Notes: a model not told the origin generated them from the letters alone. 49,399 bases of DNA from Chromohalobacter sp. 296-RDG (GCF_029889885.1 NZ_JARANY010000021.1:1-49399), one strand, 5' to 3'; shown: positions 17,229 to 29,228, counted from the stretch's first letter. A program made the numbers and translations.

Positions 17229-18368
17229 TCAGGATTGTGCGTCGCCAGCATCCTCGCTCGACGCATTTTCCGCATCACCGTTCTCAGAGGACAGTGAATC
17301 ATAGAATGTCTGAGCCCCCGGGTGCACCGGCGCCACCAGGTTCTGATTCATGGTGTCAGGATCGAACTGATTGAGTGCACCCACCGAGACGTTCTCGGAA
17401 TTGAGATAATCATAGAAGCGTTGAGTCAGCTCCTCGGCGACGTCATCGCGCATATCGCCACTGACGATCAACATGTTGCGAATCGCCACGGTGTCGACCT
17501 CTTCGCCGAGATCATAACGCTCGGGCGCGCCCGCCGGCAGCGTATACGTCTCGTAATAAGGGTATTCGTCGAGCAACTTGTCCGCCACGTCACCGCTCAC
17601 CGGCACGAAGGTGATGTCAGTGCTTTGCATCAACCCGGTGATGCTCGAGTTGGGCACGCCGGACGTAAAGAAGGCCGCATCCAGATTGCCGTTGCTCATG
17701 CTGGTCACGCTATCGGCATACCCGGTATGGCTGACTTGGGCCAGATCGTCATAGCTCAAGCCGGCGGACTCGATCACCTTGGCGGCGCTCTGCTCGACGC
17801 CGGAACCGACCTTACCCACGCCGACGCGCTTGCCTTCGAGATCGGCAATGCTTTCGATGCCACTGTCCTCGGTCGCAACGATCTGCACGACGTTGGGATA
17901 AAGCCCGGCGAGCGCCTGAATATCAGCAGGCTCACCATCAAACTGGTTCTCGCCGTTGACGGCGTCATAGGCGACATCACTCATCACGATGGCGATCTGA
18001 TTGAGACCATCGGTGATGTTGTTGATGTTTTGCACAGACGCGCCGGTGGAGACGACCTGAACCTCATCAACGAGATCGCTGGCCTCGAAGACGCCCTTCA
18101 GGGCACCGCCGATGGGATAGTAGGTACCGCCCGTGCCTCCGGTGCCGAAGATTAGGCTGACCGGCTCGGCACTCGCGGTCTGCGTGTCGCCTCCGCCATT
18201 GGTGTCACTGACATCACTCGATGTCTGCTCTTCGGAGGCCTGCGAGCTCGACTCGCCGTTTTGCGTCGCTTCCTCGGTCTCGGAGTCACTCCCGTCGTCA
18301 CCGCAGCCGGCCAGCAAAGCACCGGAAAGGCCCAACGCAGCCGCCAGCATCAAAGTACGAGTCGCCAT
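17229..18368 (-). CDS. TAXI-family TRAP solute receptor, lipoprotein
   Basis: Extracytoplasmic substrate receptor of 379 residues. The signal ends in a lipobox LLAGC with Cys22 as the lipid site, so it is probably membrane-tethered. Residues about 23-68 are a low-complexity linker rich in Asp, Glu, Ser and Thr. The TAXI fold follows with FGTGGTGGTYYPIGGALKG, NINNITDGLNQIAIVMSDVA and LEGKRVGVGKVGSGVEQSA. TAXI receptors characterised so far bind small carboxylates such as glutamate or 2-oxoglutarate; the substrate here is unknown. The C-terminus also ends in an acidic tail. It is the first gene of the transporter operon. Confidence 0.92.
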   Translation of the reverse strand: MATRTLMLAAALGLSGALLAGCGDDGSDSETEEATQNGESSSQASEEQTSSDVSDTNGGGDTQTASAEPVSLIFGTGGTGGTYYPIGGALKGVFEASDLVDEVQVVSTGASVQNINNITDGLNQIAIVMSDVAYDAVNGENQFDGEPADIQALAGLYPNVVQIVATEDSGIESIADLEGKRVGVGKVGSGVEQSAAKVIESAGLSYDDLAQVSHTGYADSVTSMSNGNLDAAFFTSGVPNSSITGLMQSTDITFVPVSGDVADKLLDEYPYYETYTLPAGAPERYDLGEEVDTVAIRNMLIVSGDMRDDVAEELTQRFYDYLNSENVSVGALNQFDPDTMNQNLVAPVHPGAQTFYDSLSSENGDAENASSEDAGDAQS

Positions 18369-18482
18369 AGCGTATTCACCCCTTGATTATCCACGATCCC
18401 GTGGTTATTGAATTGTCGACCCCTTACCTTACGAGCCGCAGAGAGTGGATACCATGGCGACACCCCGTCTTACGACTAAAGT

Positions 18483-19730
18483 CTAATAATCTTTGGAGTC
18501 TTGAGATAAGACACGCTGAACCAGGCGACCGATCGTCAGCCCCTGAGCCAGAATCGAAAAGAGAACGATGATGTAGGTCACCATCACGATGGTGCTGCGA
18601 TAGTCGCTCTCGGGCAACCCTAGCGCCAACGCCACAGAGATGCCGCCTCGCAGCCCACCCCAGGTGAGTACTCGCGTCGTCCCATGGCGATAAGGCACCC
18701 AACGCCTCAGTACGATGATGGGAAGACCAATGGTGAGCAAGCGCATCATCAGGATGACGCCGATCATGGGGCCCGCAACGATCAAATAGGACCACTGGAA
18801 AGGAATCAGCAGCAGTTCGAGCCCGATCAGCACGAACAGCACCGCGTTGAGAATCTCGTCGATCAGCTCCCAGAAGCCATCGACATAACGACGGGTGGTA
18901 TCCGACATGGCATGTTCACGGCCACGGTTGCCGATGAACAGACCGGCGATGACCATCGAGATCGGTCCCGATACGTGCAGATGCGTTGCCAGCGTATAAC
19001 CTCCCAGTACCAGCGCCAGGCTGACCAGCACCTCGACCTGATACTGATCGATGCTTTTCATCATCCGGTAGGCGATATACCCCATGACCAATCCGAGTAA
19101 CGCCCCGCCGCCGGCCTCCTCCAGAAACAGTACTGCGGAGTGTGTGAAAGTCAGCGCTTCGGTCGCAGTCGCCGCCCCCAGCATCATGGTGAACACCACC
19201 ACCGCGACGCCATCATTGAACAGGGACTCACCGACGATCTTGATCTCCATATCCTCGGGCGCACCGGCGCTTCGCATGATGCCAAGCACGGCAATCGGGT
19301 CCGTTGGCGAGATCAGCGCCCCGAAGACCAAGCAGTAAAGATAGGGCACCCCGACATGAAAAGTGGCGAAGAGCCACCAAGCCGCGCTGCCGATCGCCAC
19401 GGTCGAGATCACCACACCGATGGTGGCAAGAAAGCCGATCGAGTAACGGTAACGTTTGAGCTTGTGAACATCGACGTGCAACGCACCGGCAAACAACAGA
19501 CACGACAGCATGCCGTCCATCAACAAGGCGTTGAAGTTTATCTGGCCCAGCCAGGCTTCCGCCCAATCGGTAATGGCGTCGAAACCGAAGTAACTCGATG
19601 TGATCAGCAACACCGACGCCAACAGCGAGATGCACATCACGCCGATCGTCGCCGGTAATTTGATGAAGCGGTAGTTGAACCACGCAAACAGTGCGGTGAC
19701 CGTGATGAAGACTGCGGCGATTTCCAGCAT
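18483..19730 (-). CDS. CPA1-family Na+(K+)/H+ antiporter, NhaP type
   Basis: Cation/proton antiporter of 415 residues with about twelve transmembrane segments. The ion-binding motif GALISPTDPIAVLG lies near residue 135 and GESLFNDGVAVVVF near residue 167, with the conserved Asp that carries protons. TWGGLRGGISVALALGLP near residue 360 is another CPA1 landmark. There is no long cytoplasmic C-terminal regulatory domain. It lies 114 bases upstream of the TAXI receptor on the same strand and is probably a separate unit. It would export Na+ in a halophile; ion preference is inferred. Confidence 0.9.
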   Translation of the reverse strand: MLEIAAVFITVTALFAWFNYRFIKLPATIGVMCISLLASVLLITSSYFGFDAITDWAEAWLGQINFNALLMDGMLSCLLFAGALHVDVHKLKRYRYSIGFLATIGVVISTVAIGSAAWWLFATFHVGVPYLYCLVFGALISPTDPIAVLGIMRSAGAPEDMEIKIVGESLFNDGVAVVVFTMMLGAATATEALTFTHSAVLFLEEAGGGALLGLVMGYIAYRMMKSIDQYQVEVLVSLALVLGGYTLATHLHVSGPISMVIAGLFIGNRGREHAMSDTTRRYVDGFWELIDEILNAVLFVLIGLELLLIPFQWSYLIVAGPMIGVILMMRLLTIGLPIIVLRRWVPYRHGTTRVLTWGGLRGGISVALALGLPESDYRSTIVMVTYIIVLFSILAQGLTIGRLVQRVLSQDSKDY

Positions 19731-19856
19731 GCAAAGACTTCCCTTTCGCTACCAGCCATGGCGAATTGTCACCGGAGCTCTCGTCTCTGTCATTAAGCGA
19801 TAGAGGCGCTCGATGGAGGCGACCATGATGCAGATTCATCGCGACGATAATCGATC

Positions 19857-19887
19857 AAAAAAGCGGATCCGGGAACCCGGATCCGCT
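19857..19887 (-). terminator. Intrinsic terminator of metK
   Basis: AGCGGATCCGGG (19862-19873) pairs with CCCGGATCCGCT (19876-19887). On the minus strand the stem is followed by six Ts. It lies 65 bases past the metK stop. Confidence 0.9.
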
Positions 19888-19951
19888 ATGCCGTCATAGC
19901 GTCACTTCTCGAGCAAGCCTCATGCGTCGGATCTTGCCAGTAGGCCTCCCA

Positions 19952-21172
19952 TCACAGGCCAGCCGCCTGCCGCAAGGCATCGGCACGGTCGGTCTTTTCC
20001 CAGGGAAACGCCGTGAAGGTCTCGGCCTGCTGCTCGCCGTTGGCATCGGTCCAGGTATAGCTATGCTCGAACGGCTCGCGGCCGAAGTGCCCGTATGCCG
20101 CCGTCAGTTGATACATGGGATGCAGCAGATTGAGCATGCTGGTAATCGCATTCGGGCGCAGGTCGAAGTGCTCACGGACCAGCTCGACGATCCTGGCATC
20201 GCTGATCTGGCCGGTACCGAAAGTATCCACCGAGACGGACGTCGGCTCGGCCACACCGATGGCGTAGGAAATCTGAATCTCGCAGCGCTCGGCGAGACCG
20301 GCGGCAACGATGTTCTTGGCCACGTAACGTCCGGCATAGGCAGCACTGCGATCGACCTTGGACGGATCCTTGCCCGAGAACGCTCCGCCACCATGGCGCG
20401 CCATGCCGCCGTAGGTATCGACGATGATCTTGCGCCCCGTCAGGCCACAGTCGCCCACCGGACCACCGATGACGAAGTTACCGGTCGGGTTGATGTGGTA
20501 CTTGGTGTTCTCGGTCAACCATTCAGCGGGAATCACCTCTTCGATGATCTCGCGCTTGATCATGTCACGCAGTTCTTCCTGGTCGATGTCCGGATCGTGT
20601 TGGGTGGACAGTACGATGGCATCGACGCTGCACGGCTTGCCATGCTCGTCATAGCGGAACGTCAGCTGACTCTTGGCGTCCGGACGCAGCCATGGCAGCA
20701 AGCCGTGCTTGCGCAGCTCGGCCTGGCGTTCCACCAGACGGTGAGAATAGTGAATCGGTGCCGGCATGTAGGAGTCAGTCTCATCGGTAGCATAACCGAA
20801 CATCAAGCCCTGGTCGCCCGCGCCCTGATCCTCGGGTTTGGAGCGATCGACGCCCTGGGCGATATCCACGCTCTGTTTGCCGATCAGGTTGAGCACACCA
20901 CAGGTATTACCGTCGAAGCCGACCTCCGAGGAGGTATAACCAATCTCGTTGATGACGTTACGCACCAAATCTTCCAGATCGACCCAGGCGGACGTGGTGA
21001 TCTCGCCAGCGACGATGGCGACACCGGTCTTGACCATGGTTTCACAGGCCACGCGCGCCTGCTTGTCGCGGGCAATGATGGCATCCAGCACCGCGTCGGA
21101 AATCTGATCGGCGATCTTGTCCGGGTGCCCCTCGGAGACAGACTCGGAAGTAAACAGGGAATATTCGCTCAT
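19952..21172 (-). CDS. metK: S-adenosylmethionine synthetase
   Basis: Enzyme of 406 residues that makes S-adenosylmethionine from methionine and ATP, as a tetramer with Mg2+ and K+. The N-terminal [20 protein letters not shown] holds the ATP-binding His and metal-binding residues. The hexapeptide GAGDQG (near residue 117) and the nonapeptide GGGAFSGKD, whose Lys contacts phosphate, are both exact. The start at 21172 (MSEYSLF) has GAGG 5 nt upstream; the 8-codon extension upstream has no support. No SAM riboswitch was recognised in the leader. It is divergent from tkt, the same order as in pseudomonads. Confidence 0.97.
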   Translation of the reverse strand: MSEYSLFTSESVSEGHPDKIADQISDAVLDAIIARDKQARVACETMVKTGVAIVAGEITTSAWVDLEDLVRNVINEIGYTSSEVGFDGNTCGVLNLIGKQSVDIAQGVDRSKPEDQGAGDQGLMFGYATDETDSYMPAPIHYSHRLVERQAELRKHGLLPWLRPDAKSQLTFRYDEHGKPCSVDAIVLSTQHDPDIDQEELRDMIKREIIEEVIPAEWLTENTKYHINPTGNFVIGGPVGDCGLTGRKIIVDTYGGMARHGGGAFSGKDPSKVDRSAAYAGRYVAKNIVAAGLAERCEIQISYAIGVAEPTSVSVDTFGTGQISDARIVELVREHFDLRPNAITSMLNLLHPMYQLTAAYGHFGREPFEHSYTWTDANGEQQAETFTAFPWEKTDRADALRQAAGL

Positions 21173-21546
21173 GGCGTCCTCGACTCTCTCTATCACATGC
21201 TGGCGAGCCGAAACACGACCGCCATCGTTAAGGAGATAAAATTACGCCGCCAGCCGATGGCGATTTCGGCACGGCGCATGACAGGTCCGGCGCGAGACGA
21301 GGCCGGCTCGGGGGTGCAAAGTTTACACGCTGGATGACTAGCTGCCTAGCGATTGGCCCTCGGCGGCATTTGATGCTACGTGGCTTCTCGGCGACAATAC
21401 CGAACCGAATCCCGGGGCCCGCACAGGCGGCGCCCCGCGCTCGATATCGGCGGCGTAGGAAAGAGTACGTACAACCGACAAGCGCTCACGCGCCGGGGCT
21501 CTTTCCTACGTCGCTTTACCCGATGCCGCAGGCGAGGAGCTAGCCA
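21173..21546. other. metK-tkt divergent intergenic region
   Basis: A 374-base region without a credible gene. The half near metK shows nothing recognisable. The half near tkt contains the long hairpin at 21449-21515. A short open frame at 21380-21543 overlaps the hairpin but reads through into the tkt start in another frame and looks spurious. Confidence 0.6.
21449..21515 (+). ncRNA. Candidate structured leader (cis RNA element) of tkt
   Basis: CGTAGGAAAGAG (21454-21465) pairs perfectly with CTCTTTCCTACG (21499-21510), and G-C and G-U pairs extend the helix outward to about 16 pairs (21449-21515). The 33-base apical region holds a second small hairpin, GCGC (21482-21485) with GCGC (21490-21493). 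The element ends about 30 bases before the tkt ATG and is not followed by a T-run. It does not match any riboswitch class I know. Whether it is transcribed with tkt is inferred from position. Confidence 0.45.
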
Positions 21547-23538
21547 ATGCCGTCCCGTTTCGAAATGGCCAATGCCATTCGTGCCCTATCCATGGATGCC
21601 GTCCAGAAGGCCAGTTCCGGCCACCCCGGCGCGCCCATGGGCATGGCCGATATCGCGCAGGTGCTGTGGAATGAATACCTCACGCACAACCCCGCCAACC
21701 CGCACTGGGCCAACCGCGATCGCTTCATGCTCTCCAATGGTCATGGCTCGATGTTGCACTATTCGCTTTTACACCTGACGGGGCACGGCATCTCACTGGA
21801 AGACCTGCAGAACTTCCGCCAATTGCACTCGAAAACCGCCGGGCACCCGGAGTTCGGCTACGCACCGGGCATCGAGACCACCACGGGCCCCTTGGGTCAG
21901 GGCCTGGCCAATGCCGTGGGCATGGCCATCGCCGAGCGCACTCTAGCCGCGCAATTCAATCGTCCCGGCCATGCGATCGTCGATCACTACACTTATGTCT
22001 TCGTCGGCGATGGCTGCCTGATGGAAGGCGTCTCGCACGAAGTCTCTTCGCTGGCGGGCACCCAGGGGCTGGGCAAACTGATCGCCTTCTACGATGCCAA
22101 CGGTATTTCCATCGACGGTGAAGTCGAAGGCTGGTTCACCGACGATACCGCCAAGCGTTTCGAGGCATACGGCTGGCACGTGGTGCCCAACGTCGATGGT
22201 CACGACCCCGAGGCGGTCAAGGCAGCCATCGAGCTAGCCCGCACCAACGACGACAAGCCCAGCATGATCATCTGCAAGACGATCATCGGCTTCGGCGCGC
22301 CCAATAAGCAGGGCAAGGAAGAAAGTCACGGCGCGGCACTCGGCGAGGACGAAGTCGCCGCCGCCCGCGAGCAGCTCGGCTGGCCGCATCCTCCGTTCCA
22401 CGTGCCGGAAGACATCTATCAATCCTGGGACGCCACCCAGCGCGGTCGCGAGGCCGAAGCCAACTGGGACGAGCGTTTCGCGCGCTATCAAGCCGCCTAT
22501 CCAGAAGAGGCCCGCGAGCTCGAACGTCGCCTCAAGGGTGAACTACCGGCCGAGTTGACCAGCGAGAAGCTCATCGAGGATGCCCAGGAAAAAGGCGAAA
22601 GCCTCGCCTCGCGCAAGGCCTCGCTGGCATGCCTCAACGAACTCGGCCCGCAGCTACCCGAGCTACTGGGCGGCAGCGCCGATTTGGCGCCGTCCAACCT
22701 GACCTTCTGGAAGGGCGCCCAGACCATCACGCAGTCCGAGGCCAACGGCAACTACCTGCATTACGGCGTGCGTGAGTTCGGCATGGCCGCGATCATGAAC
22801 GGTATCGCCCTGCATGGCGGCTTCGTACCCTATGGCGCTACCTTCCTGATCTTCATGGAATACATGCGCAACGCCGTGCGCATGGCAGCGCTGATGGGCC
22901 AGCAAGTCATCCACGTCTTCACCCATGATTCCATCGGGTTGGGCGAAGACGGTCCGACGCACCAGCCGATCGAGCAGCTCACCACGCTACGCTCGACGCC
23001 CAACCTCTCCACCTGGCGCCCCTGCGACGCCGTGGAAACCGCCGTGGCCTGGGACGCGGCGCTCAAGCGTCAGGCCGGCCCCTCAGCCCTGGTATTCTCG
23101 CGCCAGAGCTTGCCCCACCAGAACCGGGACAAACAGCAGCTGGCCAATATCGAGCGCGGTGGCTACGTCCTCAAGGACTGTGACGGGACACCGGAACTGC
23201 TTCTCATCGCCACCGGCTCCGAAGTCGGCCTGGCGATGGATGCCGCCAGTGAGCTGGAAAGCGCAGGCAAACGCGTGCGCGTGGTCTCCATGCCCTCCAC
23301 CGACACCTTCGACGCCCAGGACGCCGACTATCGTGATTCGGTTCTGCCGCGTGGTGTCACCGCGCGCCTGGCCATCGAAGCCGCGCATCGCGACTTCTGG
23401 TTCAAGTACGTGGGCCTCGACGGCGGCATCGTCGGCATGACCACCTACGGCGAATCCGCACCCACCGGCGATCTGTTCAAGCACTTCGGCTTCACCGTCG
23501 ACAACGTCGTCGACCAGGCCAAGGCACTGCTGGCATGA
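21547..23538 (+). CDS. tkt: Transketolase (housekeeping copy)
   Basis: Thiamine-diphosphate enzyme of 663 residues that transfers two-carbon units in the pentose phosphate pathway. Landmarks are [26 protein letters not shown]-like [31 protein letters not shown], the ThDP site [14 protein letters not shown] with the later DANGISIDG, and the C-domain [19 protein letters not shown]. Length and order match E. coli TktA. The ribosome site GAGGAG lies 8-9 nt before ATG. A second, closely related transketolase starts at 47991; this copy, next to metK, is the ancestral location and has its own strong terminator. Confidence 0.97.
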   Translation: MPSRFEMANAIRALSMDAVQKASSGHPGAPMGMADIAQVLWNEYLTHNPANPHWANRDRFMLSNGHGSMLHYSLLHLTGHGISLEDLQNFRQLHSKTAGHPEFGYAPGIETTTGPLGQGLANAVGMAIAERTLAAQFNRPGHAIVDHYTYVFVGDGCLMEGVSHEVSSLAGTQGLGKLIAFYDANGISIDGEVEGWFTDDTAKRFEAYGWHVVPNVDGHDPEAVKAAIELARTNDDKPSMIICKTIIGFGAPNKQGKEESHGAALGEDEVAAAREQLGWPHPPFHVPEDIYQSWDATQRGREAEANWDERFARYQAAYPEEARELERRLKGELPAELTSEKLIEDAQEKGESLASRKASLACLNELGPQLPELLGGSADLAPSNLTFWKGAQTITQSEANGNYLHYGVREFGMAAIMNGIALHGGFVPYGATFLIFMEYMRNAVRMAALMGQQVIHVFTHDSIGLGEDGPTHQPIEQLTTLRSTPNLSTWRPCDAVETAVAWDAALKRQAGPSALVFSRQSLPHQNRDKQQLANIERGGYVLKDCDGTPELLLIATGSEVGLAMDAASELESAGKRVRVVSMPSTDTFDAQDADYRDSVLPRGVTARLAIEAAHRDFWFKYVGLDGGIVGMTTYGESAPTGDLFKHFGFTVDNVVDQAKALLA

Positions 23539-23593
23539 CGCGCCCGGCCTGGCGCTACGCATCAGGCCTTTAATGTCCGTCGCATGACGTACA

Positions 23594-23624
23594 CGCCCGG
23601 CAAGCATGGCTTGCCGGGCGTTTT
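23594..23624 (+). terminator. Intrinsic terminator of tkt
   Basis: CGCCCGGCAAGC (23594-23605) pairs perfectly with GCTTGCCGGGCG (23609-23620) around ATG, followed by TTTT. It lies about 55 bases past the tkt stop. Confidence 0.92.
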
Positions 23625-23660
23625 CGTCTGGGCCGTATGTCCACGGCGCCTCAGTCCAGG

Positions 23661-24716
23661 TCAGTCGTCGAGATACTGACCATGCAGCACACGGTCGGCA
23701 TGGCCCAGGCGATTGGCCGCCGTATTGTGCTGGTGCCAGTAGGGATAGAGCAGCGCCGGACGGCTGACTTTCTCGATGGCGGCGATCTCGTCGGGCTTTA
23801 GCGCGAGCTCGGCGCTCGCCAGGTTGTCCTTGAGCTGCTCATCCTTGCGCGCGCCAATCACCGCGGTGGACACGCCGGGGCGGTTCAGCGTCCAGGCCAG
23901 CGCTACCTGGGCGGCGGAGACGCCGTGGCCGTCGGCGACTTCTACCAGCGTATCGATCAAGTCGAAGAGTCTGTCCTCGTCATGGATCGGCGGCTCGGTC
24001 CAGCCTTGACTGAAACGCGTGCCGTCGGGGTTGTGCTGGCCACGGCGATACTTGCCGGAAAGCAGGCCCCCGGCGAGCGGGCTCCAGACCATGGTGCCCA
24101 GCCCCTGATCGACGGCCGCCGGCATCAGCTCGAACTCGGCATCGCGGGCCTGAGCGGTGTAATGGATCTGCTGGCAGATCGGCTTGATGAAGTTGTGCCG
24201 CTCGCAGATCTTGAGCGCCTTCATGACGTGCCAGGCGGACCAGTTGGATACGCCGTAGTAGCGGATCTTGCCGGCGCGTACCAGTTGATCCATCGTCTCC
24301 AAGGTTTCTTCCAGGGGCGTAAGGCCATCCCACTGGTGCATCAGATAGAGATCCAGGTGGTCGGTCTGCAGCCGTTTCAGGCTGGCCTCACACTGACGCA
24401 GGATATGAAAACGCGACAGGCCGTCGTCGTTGGGGCCCTCGCCCATCGGGAAACGTACCTTGCTGGCGATCAGTATATCGTCACGCTTGGCCTTGATCGC
24501 TTCGCCGAGGATCTCTTCCGAACGACCCTCGGAATACATGTTGGCGGTGTCGAAGAAGTTGACGCCACGCTCGATGGCCATATCGATCTGGCGCTGGGCG
24601 TCGCTCAGCCCGGTGTCGCCGACGCTGGCCATCTTGCCGACACCGCCGAAGGTCATGGTGCCTAACGTCAGTGGCGAGACGCGCAGGCCAGAATGGCCGA
24701 GATGACGATATTCCAT
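23661..24716 (-). CDS. Aldo/keto reductase
   Basis: NADP-dependent oxidoreductase of 351 residues with the AKR TIM-barrel fold. The catalytic tetrad is visible: Asp and Tyr in NFFDTANMYSEGRSEE, Lys in IASKVRFPMG and His in LYLMHQWDG. The coenzyme region near the C-terminus is PGVSTAVIGARKDEQLKDNL. The group resembles the AKR11-13/YajO-type reductases of sugars and small aldehydes; the substrate is unknown. The start at 24716 (MEYRHLGHSGL) has GGAGA 7 nt upstream; an upstream extension of 74 residues is not family-like. A second AKR gene lies 62 bases upstream on the same strand. Confidence 0.9.
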   Translation of the reverse strand: MEYRHLGHSGLRVSPLTLGTMTFGGVGKMASVGDTGLSDAQRQIDMAIERGVNFFDTANMYSEGRSEEILGEAIKAKRDDILIASKVRFPMGEGPNDDGLSRFHILRQCEASLKRLQTDHLDLYLMHQWDGLTPLEETLETMDQLVRAGKIRYYGVSNWSAWHVMKALKICERHNFIKPICQQIHYTAQARDAEFELMPAAVDQGLGTMVWSPLAGGLLSGKYRRGQHNPDGTRFSQGWTEPPIHDEDRLFDLIDTLVEVADGHGVSAAQVALAWTLNRPGVSTAVIGARKDEQLKDNLASAELALKPDEIAAIEKVSRPALLYPYWHQHNTAANRLGHADRVLHGQYLDD

Positions 24717-24778
24717 GTTGGCTCTCCTGATTGATGACGAAATGACAGCCGCCCGCTGGACGGCCGCCGGAGCGACTA

Positions 24779-25777
24779 TCACTCCTCCCGTGCGGGAGGT
24801 GCCATGAACTCGGGGCCTACGGGGTCCGTGACATGCTCGTCGATGATGGCGTCGATGTCGCGCAGGTCGCTGGATGTCAGCGACCAGTTGCCAAGCGCAT
24901 CCAGCGGTGTCACCTGATCCGGGCGCCTTGCACCCCAAAGGGCAATGGCATTGGGATGGGAATCGAGCACCCAGCGCACCGCCAAGGCCAATACTGGCTT
25001 GTCGTGGTGCTCACGAGCGAGTTGCGTCAACGCCTCGACTGCCGCGAGATACTGCGCGAAGCGAGGCGATTGGAACTTGGGGTCGGATTGGCGCAGATCG
25101 TCGCCGGTGAAGGCCGAATCGGCGTGCATCTTGCCCGTCAGCAAGCCGCGACACAGCGCGCCATAGGCCAGAAAGACCAACCCTTCGCGCTGCGAATAGG
25201 GAATGATGTCGCGCTCGGCATCGCGCTCGAACAGATTGAGCGGTGGCTGCACACTGTGCAACGGCGCCACCTGACGAAAGGCATCGAACTGCTCGGGACT
25301 GAAGTTGCTGACACCGATGGCGCGAATCTTGCCGGCACGGTATAGACGCTGCATGGCGTCGGCGGTTTCCTCCATCGGTACCCGTGGATCCGGCCAATGA
25401 ACCTGGTACAGATCGATCGCCTCGGTGCGCAGGCGCCGCAGCGAGTCTTCCACTTCCTTCTCGATGCGTGCTGCGGAGGCATTGCGCACCACGCCGTCAC
25501 TGCCTTCCTGCCACTCCAGCGCCGTCTTGGTGGCGAGCACCACCTTGTCGCGCTGCCCGTACTCGGCCAGCGCCCGACCGACGACCTCCTCGGAATGCCC
25601 AAACCCGTAGGCCGGCGCTGTATCGATCAGCGTAATGCCGCGATCCAGCGCGGCATGAATGGTACGCACCGCATTGGCGTCGTCGGCGCCGCCCCATTTC
25701 CAACCACCGATTGCCCAAGTGCCGAGCCCCACGCGTGACGGCGTGAGGTCGGTCCCCGGTATCGTGATGCTTTCCAT
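24779..25777 (-). CDS. Aldo/keto reductase
   Basis: Second NADP-dependent aldo/keto reductase, 332 residues, transcribed just ahead of the previous one and probably in the same operon. The tetrad residues lie in LIDTAPAYGFGHSEE (Asp, Tyr), VLATKTALEW (Lys) and LYQVHWPDP (His). IRAIGVSNFSPEQFD and SHPNAIALWGARRPDQV are standard AKR motifs. The two paralogues are only moderately similar, so this is not a recent tandem duplication. Its substrate is unknown. The ATG at 25777 follows a GGAGAGCAGC-type site. Confidence 0.9.
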   Translation of the reverse strand: MESITIPGTDLTPSRVGLGTWAIGGWKWGGADDANAVRTIHAALDRGITLIDTAPAYGFGHSEEVVGRALAEYGQRDKVVLATKTALEWQEGSDGVVRNASAARIEKEVEDSLRRLRTEAIDLYQVHWPDPRVPMEETADAMQRLYRAGKIRAIGVSNFSPEQFDAFRQVAPLHSVQPPLNLFERDAERDIIPYSQREGLVFLAYGALCRGLLTGKMHADSAFTGDDLRQSDPKFQSPRFAQYLAAVEALTQLAREHHDKPVLALAVRWVLDSHPNAIALWGARRPDQVTPLDALGNWSLTSSDLRDIDAIIDEHVTDPVGPEFMAPPAREE

Positions 25778-25988
25778 GCTGCTCTCCTTTGCCTGTCAGC
25801 GGCAGCGTGCCGCCTTCCGGAACGCTATCCAGCGTGGTCGCCGACCGCAACTTTGACAAGATTTACGAGAGGAGAAAGCGGAGGATATGCGCCCCCGGGC
25901 GCCACGACACGAGCCGATGTCGGGCACCCAGGAGAGGCTGAACAATCAAAGCGACGGAGGACGCTGATCAGGACGTAATGAGACCGAC

Positions 25989-27005
<1,017 letters not shown>

Positions 27006-27053
27006 TCACCAACGCACCGGTAATCTCGATGGAGTGGTCGCGTAGGCGACAGC

Positions 27054-29228
27054 TTACAGGGTGCAGGACACGCAACCCTCGACTTCCGTGCCTTCCAGCG
27101 CGGCCTGACGCAGACGCACGTAATAAAGCGTCTTGATGCCCTGACGCCAGGCGTAGATCTGCGCCCGATTGATATCGCGCGTGGTCGCGGTATCGCGGAA
27201 GAACAACGTCAGCGACAGGCCCTGATCGACGTGCTGCGTGGCCTCGGCATAGGTGTCGATGATCTTCTCGGGACCGATCTCGTAGGCGTCCTGGTAGTAT
27301 TCCTGGTTGTCGTCGTTGAGATACGGCGCCGGGTAATAGACGCGTCCCAGTTTGCCTTCCTTGCGGATCTCGATCTTCGACACCACCGGGTGAATGCTCG
27401 ACGTCGAATGGTTGATATAGGAAATCGAACCGGTCGGCGGCACCGCCTGGAGGTTGCGGTTGAAGAGCCCATTAGCCATGACCGACGCCTTGAGTTCGCG
27501 CCAGTCGTCCTGGGTCGGCACATGGATACCGGCCTTGTCGAACAGCTCGCGGACGCGCGCGGTACGCGGGCCCCACGCCTGCTCTGTGTACTTGTCGAAG
27601 TACACACCGCTGGCATAGTCCGAGTCCGCGAAACCGGCGAAGGCCACGCCCCGCTCAATGGCCAGCTGGTTGGAAGCGCGCAGCGCGTGATAGGTCACGG
27701 TGTAGAAGTAGAGGTTAGTGAAGTCCAGGCCTTCTTCACTGCCGTAATGAATATGCTCGCGGGCTAGATAACCGTGCAGGTTCATCTGTCCCAGACCGAT
27801 GGCATGCGAATGCTTGTTGGCCTCGGCAATCGACGGCACCGAGCGGATATCGCTCATCTCGGACACCGCCGTCAGCCCGCGAATCGCGGTTTCGACCGTG
27901 GCCCCGAAATCCGAAGAGTCCATGGTCCTGGCGATGTTCAGCGAGCCAAGATTGCAGGAAATATCCTCGCCGATACGCTCATAGCCCAGATCCGCATCGT
28001 AATCGGACGGCGTGTTGACCTGCAGGATCTCCGAGCACAGGTTGCTCATGTTGATGCGACCGGCGATCGGGTTGGCGCGATTCACCGTGTCCTCGAACAT
28101 TACATACGGATAGCCCGACTCGAACTGGACCTCCGCCAACGTCTGGAACAGCTCGCGCGCGTTGATCTTGGTCTTGTGAATACGCGCATCGTCGACCATC
28201 TCGTCGTATTTCTCGGTGACGCTAATGTCGCCGAACGGCTTGCCGTAGACGTTCTCGACATCGTAGGGCGAGAACAGATACATCTGCTCGTTGCGCCTGG
28301 CCAGATCGAAGGTGATGTCGGGAATCACTACGCCCAGCGACAGCGTCTTGATGCGAATCTTCTCGTCGGCGTTTTCGCGCTTGGTGTCGAGGAAACGCAG
28401 GATATCCGGGTGATGCGCGTTGAGATACACCGCGCCGGCGCCCTGGCGCGCGCCCAGCTGGTTAGCGTAGGAGAACGCATCTTCGAGCATTTTCATGATC
28501 GGAATGATGCCCGAGGACTGGTTCTCGATATGCTTGATCGGTGCACCCGCCTCGCGGATGTTACTGAGCAGAAACGCCACACCGCCGCCACGCTTGGAAA
28601 GCTGCAGCGCCGAATTGATGGAGCGCCCAATGGACTCCATGTTGTCCTCGATGCGCAGCAGGAAGCACGAGACCAGCTCGCCGCGCTGCTTCTTGCCGCA
28701 ATTGAGAAACGTCGGTGTGGCCGGCTGAAAGCGTCCGTGGATGATTTCATCCATCAGCTGCCGAGCCACCGTCTCGTCACCCTGCGCCAAGGTCAGCGCG
28801 ACCATGCACACACGGTCCTCGAAGCGCTCCAGGTAGCGTCGCCCGTCGAACGTCTTGAGCGTATAACTGGTGTAATACTTGAACGCGCCGAGAAAGCTTT
28901 GAAAGCGGAACTTCACGGCATAGGCGCGCTCGAAAAGCGACTTGATGAAGGCGAAGTCGTACTGATCAAGCACCTCCTTCTCGTAATAGCCCTTCGTCAC
29001 CAGATACTCGAGTTTTTCTTCCAGCGAATGGAAGAAAACCGTGTTCTGGTTGACGTGCTGCAGGAAGTACTGACGCGACGCTTCGCGGTCCGCCTGCAGT
29101 TGCAGACGCCCCTCGTTATCGTAGAGGTTGAGCATCGCGTTGAGGGCGTGATAATCCAGCGTCTGCGTCGCACGGCTCAGCTCGACGGAGGACGTATTCT
29201 CGGTAGTTTCCACGGTATCATCCAGCAT
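27054..29228 (-). CDS. nrdE: Class Ib ribonucleotide reductase alpha subunit
   Basis: Catalytic subunit of 724 residues that reduces ribonucleoside diphosphates to deoxy forms. Active-site features are [11 protein letters not shown] and the SCFLL pair near residue 185, [15 protein letters not shown] near residue 395 (the Asn, Cys and Glu radical residues), and the C-terminal shuttle CVSCTL. The N-terminal ATP-cone found in class Ia proteins is absent, as is usual for NrdE. Its ATG at 29228 overlaps the last codons of nrdI, with GGAG 7 nt upstream. It depends on NrdH for electrons. Confidence 0.97.
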   Translation of the reverse strand: MLDDTVETTENTSSVELSRATQTLDYHALNAMLNLYDNEGRLQLQADREASRQYFLQHVNQNTVFFHSLEEKLEYLVTKGYYEKEVLDQYDFAFIKSLFERAYAVKFRFQSFLGAFKYYTSYTLKTFDGRRYLERFEDRVCMVALTLAQGDETVARQLMDEIIHGRFQPATPTFLNCGKKQRGELVSCFLLRIEDNMESIGRSINSALQLSKRGGGVAFLLSNIREAGAPIKHIENQSSGIIPIMKMLEDAFSYANQLGARQGAGAVYLNAHHPDILRFLDTKRENADEKIRIKTLSLGVVIPDITFDLARRNEQMYLFSPYDVENVYGKPFGDISVTEKYDEMVDDARIHKTKINARELFQTLAEVQFESGYPYVMFEDTVNRANPIAGRINMSNLCSEILQVNTPSDYDADLGYERIGEDISCNLGSLNIARTMDSSDFGATVETAIRGLTAVSEMSDIRSVPSIAEANKHSHAIGLGQMNLHGYLAREHIHYGSEEGLDFTNLYFYTVTYHALRASNQLAIERGVAFAGFADSDYASGVYFDKYTEQAWGPRTARVRELFDKAGIHVPTQDDWRELKASVMANGLFNRNLQAVPPTGSISYINHSTSSIHPVVSKIEIRKEGKLGRVYYPAPYLNDDNQEYYQDAYEIGPEKIIDTYAEATQHVDQGLSLTLFFRDTATTRDINRAQIYAWRQGIKTLYYVRLRQAALEGTEVEGCVSCTL

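Noticed and set aside
19922-21337. Long plus-strand open frame of 471 codons opposite metK
   Set aside because: It is the antisense reading of metK, whose protein has complete family motifs and a good ribosome site; the plus-strand product has no recognisable domain.
21173-21448. SAM or SAH riboswitch ahead of metK
   Set aside because: No conserved core of the known SAM or SAH riboswitch classes could be matched in the leader on either strand.
24717-24938. 74-residue N-terminal extension of the first aldo/keto reductase
   Set aside because: The extension is Arg/His-rich noise, it overlaps the end of the second reductase gene, and a ribosome site precedes ATG 24716.
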